Assembly: GCA_027575765.1 (NCBI GenBank)
Contig: JANBPT010000554.1
Location: forward strand, 1 to 31,028
Direction of reading: 5' to 3'
Origin: Tieghemiomyces parasiticus
Lineage: Eukaryota > Kickxellomycota > Dimargaritomycetes > Dimargaritales > Dimargaritaceae
DNA length: 31,028 bases
The notes under the pieces were generated by a model, which was given only the letters and a program-made list of their open reading frames with translations, had not been told where the DNA came from and did no database searches. Shown here in pieces: positions 28,194-31,028 of the stretch. The translations under genes and the position numbers were made by a program. Numbering within the stretch: position 1 is the stretch's first letter; every line of letters begins with the position of its first letter.

Positions 28194-31028
28194 ATGGCCA
28201 GTCATCGTCAGCCTAGCCGCCCCGCACCGGCCGGTCGCACAGGCAACCCGCCCCCGACTACTGTCCTTCCACTTACCAAGCCCGTCCACACCGAGCCGGG
28301 CTACGACCATGTGGCAGTAGTGATACCTTTGTGTACTGACCTGGAGCCCGCGACACTCAGCAAAGTGACCTGGGCCCTCCTCCTGGCCCGCTTTGCGGGA
28401 GCCGAACAGGCCGTGTTTGGTCACAGCCAAGCCCTGAAGTCGCCATTCGATCTAGACACTATGGCTTCGGGCCTCATCGTGTGTGCCCTGCACCTCGGTC
28501 CAGAGGTCAAACTTGCCTCGGCTTTTGGCAAATCGAACTCCACCCCGGACCACCCATCAGGTCACCGTGAATGGATCCTGTCGAAAGATTACCAAGGGAA
28601 ACTGGCCACCGTTCTAGTCGTCGGTGACTGTCAGCCTCATGTGCATAATAATAAGCCCTCCACCCAGACCGGGCAGGAGGCCCTAAACGCCCTAGGGGCC
28701 ATGACCCAGGCCACCCTCGTCGTCTCCTGCCAAGGGGATACCCGTGGCCTGGCTATCCGTATAACTTATTCGCGGTCACGGGTGGTCAGGACGGCGGTAC
28801 AGGAACTTGCTCATCAGTTCTGTATCGTGGCCCGTGCCCTAGTCGATGCGGTGGAGGATAGTAAGCAGTTTGCTAGTATGACCATCGCTGATGTAGCCTG
28901 GGTGAACGAGTCCGAGCGCCAGCGCCTATTGCGGTTCGCCGGTACCATCAGCCATCCCGATGCAGTCAATACGCCTGCGCACCTCCTCGTCGGCGGATGG
29001 GCCGCTAGGACCCCTGGAGGCATCGCCCTGGACTACGCGGGTCGCACCATCACTTATGCCGAGCTTGATCGTCTCGCTTCAGCTTTGGCCAAGGTCCTTG
29101 TTCGCGACCACGGGGCCCGACCCGAGGTTCGTATCGACCTCCTCCTGCCCAAGTCCATCGAGTTCATCGTAGCCCTATTCGCCGTGCTCAAGTCCGGCGC
29201 CGCCTACGTGCCCATTGACCCAGAGTACCCCGAAGAGCGTATCCGCTACATTATAGAGGACAGCAAAGCTGCCCTGGTCCTGGCAAGCTATGAGACTCAG
29301 GGTTGTCTGGGTAACACGACTTGTCCCAAACTGCTGGTTAGCAACGTGGCCGAGACCCTATCAAGCACCGAAGTTAACGCTTGTGCGTTCGTTGCTCACC
29401 ATTCTGAACCAACGGACCTGGCCTATATCGTGTACACATCAGGCACTACTGGACAGCCCAAGGGTGTCATGATTGAGCACGGTAGTTTGGTATCGTTTAT
29501 TGTGGATCCTACATTCGACCATTATTACGGACCAGGTCAGCGTGACCTCTTGGTCATATCCATTGGTTTCGATGGTATGCTGTGGCCCACCATGAAGACC
29601 TTGTGCAATGGTGGGACTCTGGTCCTGCCTGGCCCAGACCTGCTCGGCGATCTTTCAAGTGTCCACACTGTCGGTGTCACGCCGTCATTTCTGGCTAAGC
29701 TGCACCCTGAGCAGTTCCCGCTGCTTCGTGGAATCTTCTGCGGTGGAGAGCCCTGTAGTCAACGATTGGTCAACACGTGGAGTTCGCATTGTGGCCTCGT
29801 TAATAGTTACGGTCCCACTGAGACCACTGTGGTCAGCCTCACTGCAATCCTTCACGCGGACGGCATAGTAACCGTAGGTCGGCCCCTGCGCAATGTCCTG
29901 GCCTACATTGTCGACGACGATATGCACTTGGTCCCGGTGGGTGCACCCGGTCAGCTCCTCCTCGGCGGTTTGGGTGTGGCCCGCGGCTATTACAACCGAC
30001 CCGAACTCACCGCCCAGAGGTTCATTGCCAACCCGTTTGGTCCCGGTCGCGTGTACCTGACGGGCGACCGGGCCCGTTGGTTACCTAATGGCCAGGTCGA
30101 CCTGTTAGGCCGCATGGACCATCAGGTCAAGCTACGCGGTTATCGTATCGAACTCGAGGAGGTTGAGGCCACCGCCATTAGTTTTTCTACCGTGCAACTC
30201 GCCGTGGCGGCGGTGCGGAATGATCGCCTGGTCCTGTTCGTTGAGCCCCAGTCAGTGGATATCTCGGCCCTGCTCGAATATCTTCGGACTCACCTGACCA
30301 AGTTCACGGTGCCCGATCAAGTCGTCCCCGTCACTCAGCTCCCGCTGACAGCCAACGGCAAGGTCGACCGTAAGGCCCTACCGGATGCTGTCGCGCCCAT
30401 ACTAGCGGCGCCCCCCATTGGTTCTCTAGACTTGACTGAATTCGAGCTACAACTACGTGAGGCCTGGGCCCAAATCCTGCAGCTCCCGGCCGAACGCATC
30501 GGTGCAGCCGATAATTTCTTTCGCGTCGGTGGTGACTCCATCTCGGCCATCCTGCTCGTATCAAAATGCGGGCAGCTCGGGTACAAGGCCACCGTGCCGC
30601 TCATCTACGAATTTTGTCAGCTCCGCGCCTTGGCAGCCCGACTGACCCCGCTGGCTATGGCCGCCTCCGAGAAAAACCAGCACCAGGTTCAGGGCTCCGT
30701 CGACCTGACCCCGATTCAGCACTGGTTTTATGGTCTGCCGTTCCGCAACCCCCACCACTTCAACCAGTCCTTCACCCTGCGTATGGACCCGTCGGTTACC
30801 CTCGGGCAGATTAGCCACGCTCTAGTCCAATTGGCCAGCCACCATGACATCCTGCGTGCACGGTTCCATCTCAACGACGAGGGCGCTTGGACGCAGTACA
30901 TCCCAACTACAGAGGCTATCTCCGACCATATCCCTGTGACCGAGGTCACCATGAACGAGGTGGACTATGCCGACTTCATTTTGAAGGTCCAGTCCAGCCT
31001 GCACCTCACGGACGGCCCTGTCATGGCA
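28194..31028 (+). CDS. Nonribosomal peptide synthetase, N-terminal part (cut by window end)
   Basis: Open for 945 codons from an ATG in good context (CCATGG) to the window edge. Residues about 45-260 match only the C-terminal lobe of a condensation domain (LSKVTWALLLARFAGAEQAV onward); the HHxxxDG lobe is absent. An adenylation domain spans about 268-740: LKSGAAYVPIDPEYPEERI, YTSGTTGQPKGVMIEHG (from 414), NSYGPTETT, YLTGDRARW, DHQVKLRGYRIELEEVE and NGKVDRKALP. A thiolation domain follows with DNFFRVGGDSISAI, its phosphopantetheine Ser at 782. From about 838 begins a condensation- or epimerization-type domain (LTPIQHWFYGLP, NPHHFNQSF, HHDILRARF). Such enzymes activate an amino acid as adenylate, load it on the carrier and condense or epimerize it. 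The product is unknown and later modules lie outside the window. A spliced upstream exon is conceivable but weakly supported. Confidence 0.93.
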   Translation, partial: MASHRQPSRPAPAGRTGNPPPTTVLPLTKPVHTEPGYDHVAVVIPLCTDLEPATLSKVTWALLLARFAGAEQAVFGHSQALKSPFDLDTMASGLIVCALHLGPEVKLASAFGKSNSTPDHPSGHREWILSKDYQGKLATVLVVGDCQPHVHNNKPSTQTGQEALNALGAMTQATLVVSCQGDTRGLAIRITYSRSRVVRTAVQELAHQFCIVARALVDAVEDSKQFASMTIADVAWVNESERQRLLRFAGTISHPDAVNTPAHLLVGGWAARTPGGIALDYAGRTITYAELDRLASALAKVLVRDHGARPEVRIDLLLPKSIEFIVALFAVLKSGAAYVPIDPEYPEERIRYIIEDSKAALVLASYETQGCLGNTTCPKLLVSNVAETLSSTEVNACAFVAHHSEPTDLAYIVYTSGTTGQPKGVMIEHGSLVSFIVDPTFDHYYGPGQRDLLVISIGFDGMLWPTMKTLCNGGTLVLPGPDLLGDLSSVHTVGVTPSFLAKLHPEQFPLLRGIFCGGEPCSQRLVNTWSSHCGLVNSYGPTETTVVSLTAILHADGIVTVGRPLRNVLAYIVDDDMHLVPVGAPGQLLLGGLGVARGYYNRPELTAQRFIANPFGPGRVYLTGDRARWLPNGQVDLLGRMDHQVKLRGYRIELEEVEATAISFSTVQLAVAAVRNDRLVLFVEPQSVDISALLEYLRTHLTKFTVPDQVVPVTQLPLTANGKVDRKALPDAVAPILAAPPIGSLDLTEFELQLREAWAQILQLPAERIGAADNFFRVGGDSISAILLVSKCGQLGYKATVPLIYEFCQLRALAARLTPLAMAASEKNQHQVQGSVDLTPIQHWFYGLPFRNPHHFNQSFTLRMDPSVTLGQISHALVQLASHHDILRARFHLNDEGAWTQYIPTTEAISDHIPVTEVTMNEVDYADFILKVQSSLHLTDGPVMA

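Noticed and set aside
1..31028. CRISPR array, bacterial operons, rRNA genes
   Set aside because: No regularly spaced repeats, Shine-Dalgarno-led gene strings or rRNA motifs were seen; genes contain spliceosomal introns.

Overview
The window looks like nuclear DNA of a fungus, probably an early-diverging, non-Dikarya lineage. The identifiable genes are eukaryotic. They include a fungal/plant-type mitochondrial phosphatidylglycerophosphate phosphatase (GEP4), BUB3, RNase H2 subunit A, a LAMTOR3-like roadblock protein, a METTL14-type m6A writer subunit and an EXS-domain membrane protein. Introns are short (about 50-300 nt) with GTAAG-like donors and CTAAC/CTAAT-like branch sequences. Coding DNA is GC-rich. 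A Zoopagomycota-like origin is a guess; the sequence alone does not fix the species.

Layout. 1-2800 is mostly gene-free, purine-rich DNA, with a trace of a gene at the left edge. 2801-3884 (-) is a dead mariner (D34D-type) transposase. 4710-4963 (+) is a candidate two-exon microgene. 5137-7130 (+) is the METTL14-like gene with one intron. 7478-8027 (-) is a GC-rich island with exon-like pieces that I cannot assemble into a secure gene. 9131-11338 (+) is the EXS-domain protein. 12261-14906 (+) is a long, mostly disordered protein of unknown role. 15770-17285 (+) is what looks like a secreted-protein gene with several lesions. 17485-18609 (-) is BUB3. 20435-22220 (+) is the four-exon RNase H2A gene. 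22523-22966 (-) LAMTOR3-like and 23564-24378 (+) GEP4 form a divergent pair. 25423-25689 (+) is a small secreted-peptide-like gene. 28194 to the right edge (+) is the start of a nonribosomal peptide synthetase (truncated C lobe, A, T, then a C/E-type domain), cut by the window end.

The genes do not form one pathway; this is an ordinary mixed neighbourhood of housekeeping genes with accessory pieces between them (transposon, decayed secreted gene, small secreted gene, NRPS). A recurring pattern is a pyrimidine-rich leader on the coding strand just upstream of each gene. I used it as supporting evidence for starts and for the strand of doubtful genes.

Most worth checking: an EF-hand-like loop and a ~275-residue insert inside the EXS domain; a DPPW catalytic-type motif in a METTL14-family protein with a long Pro/His/Tyr tail; the damaged secreted gene; the two-exon 61-residue gene; and the NRPS with a half condensation domain at its N-terminus.
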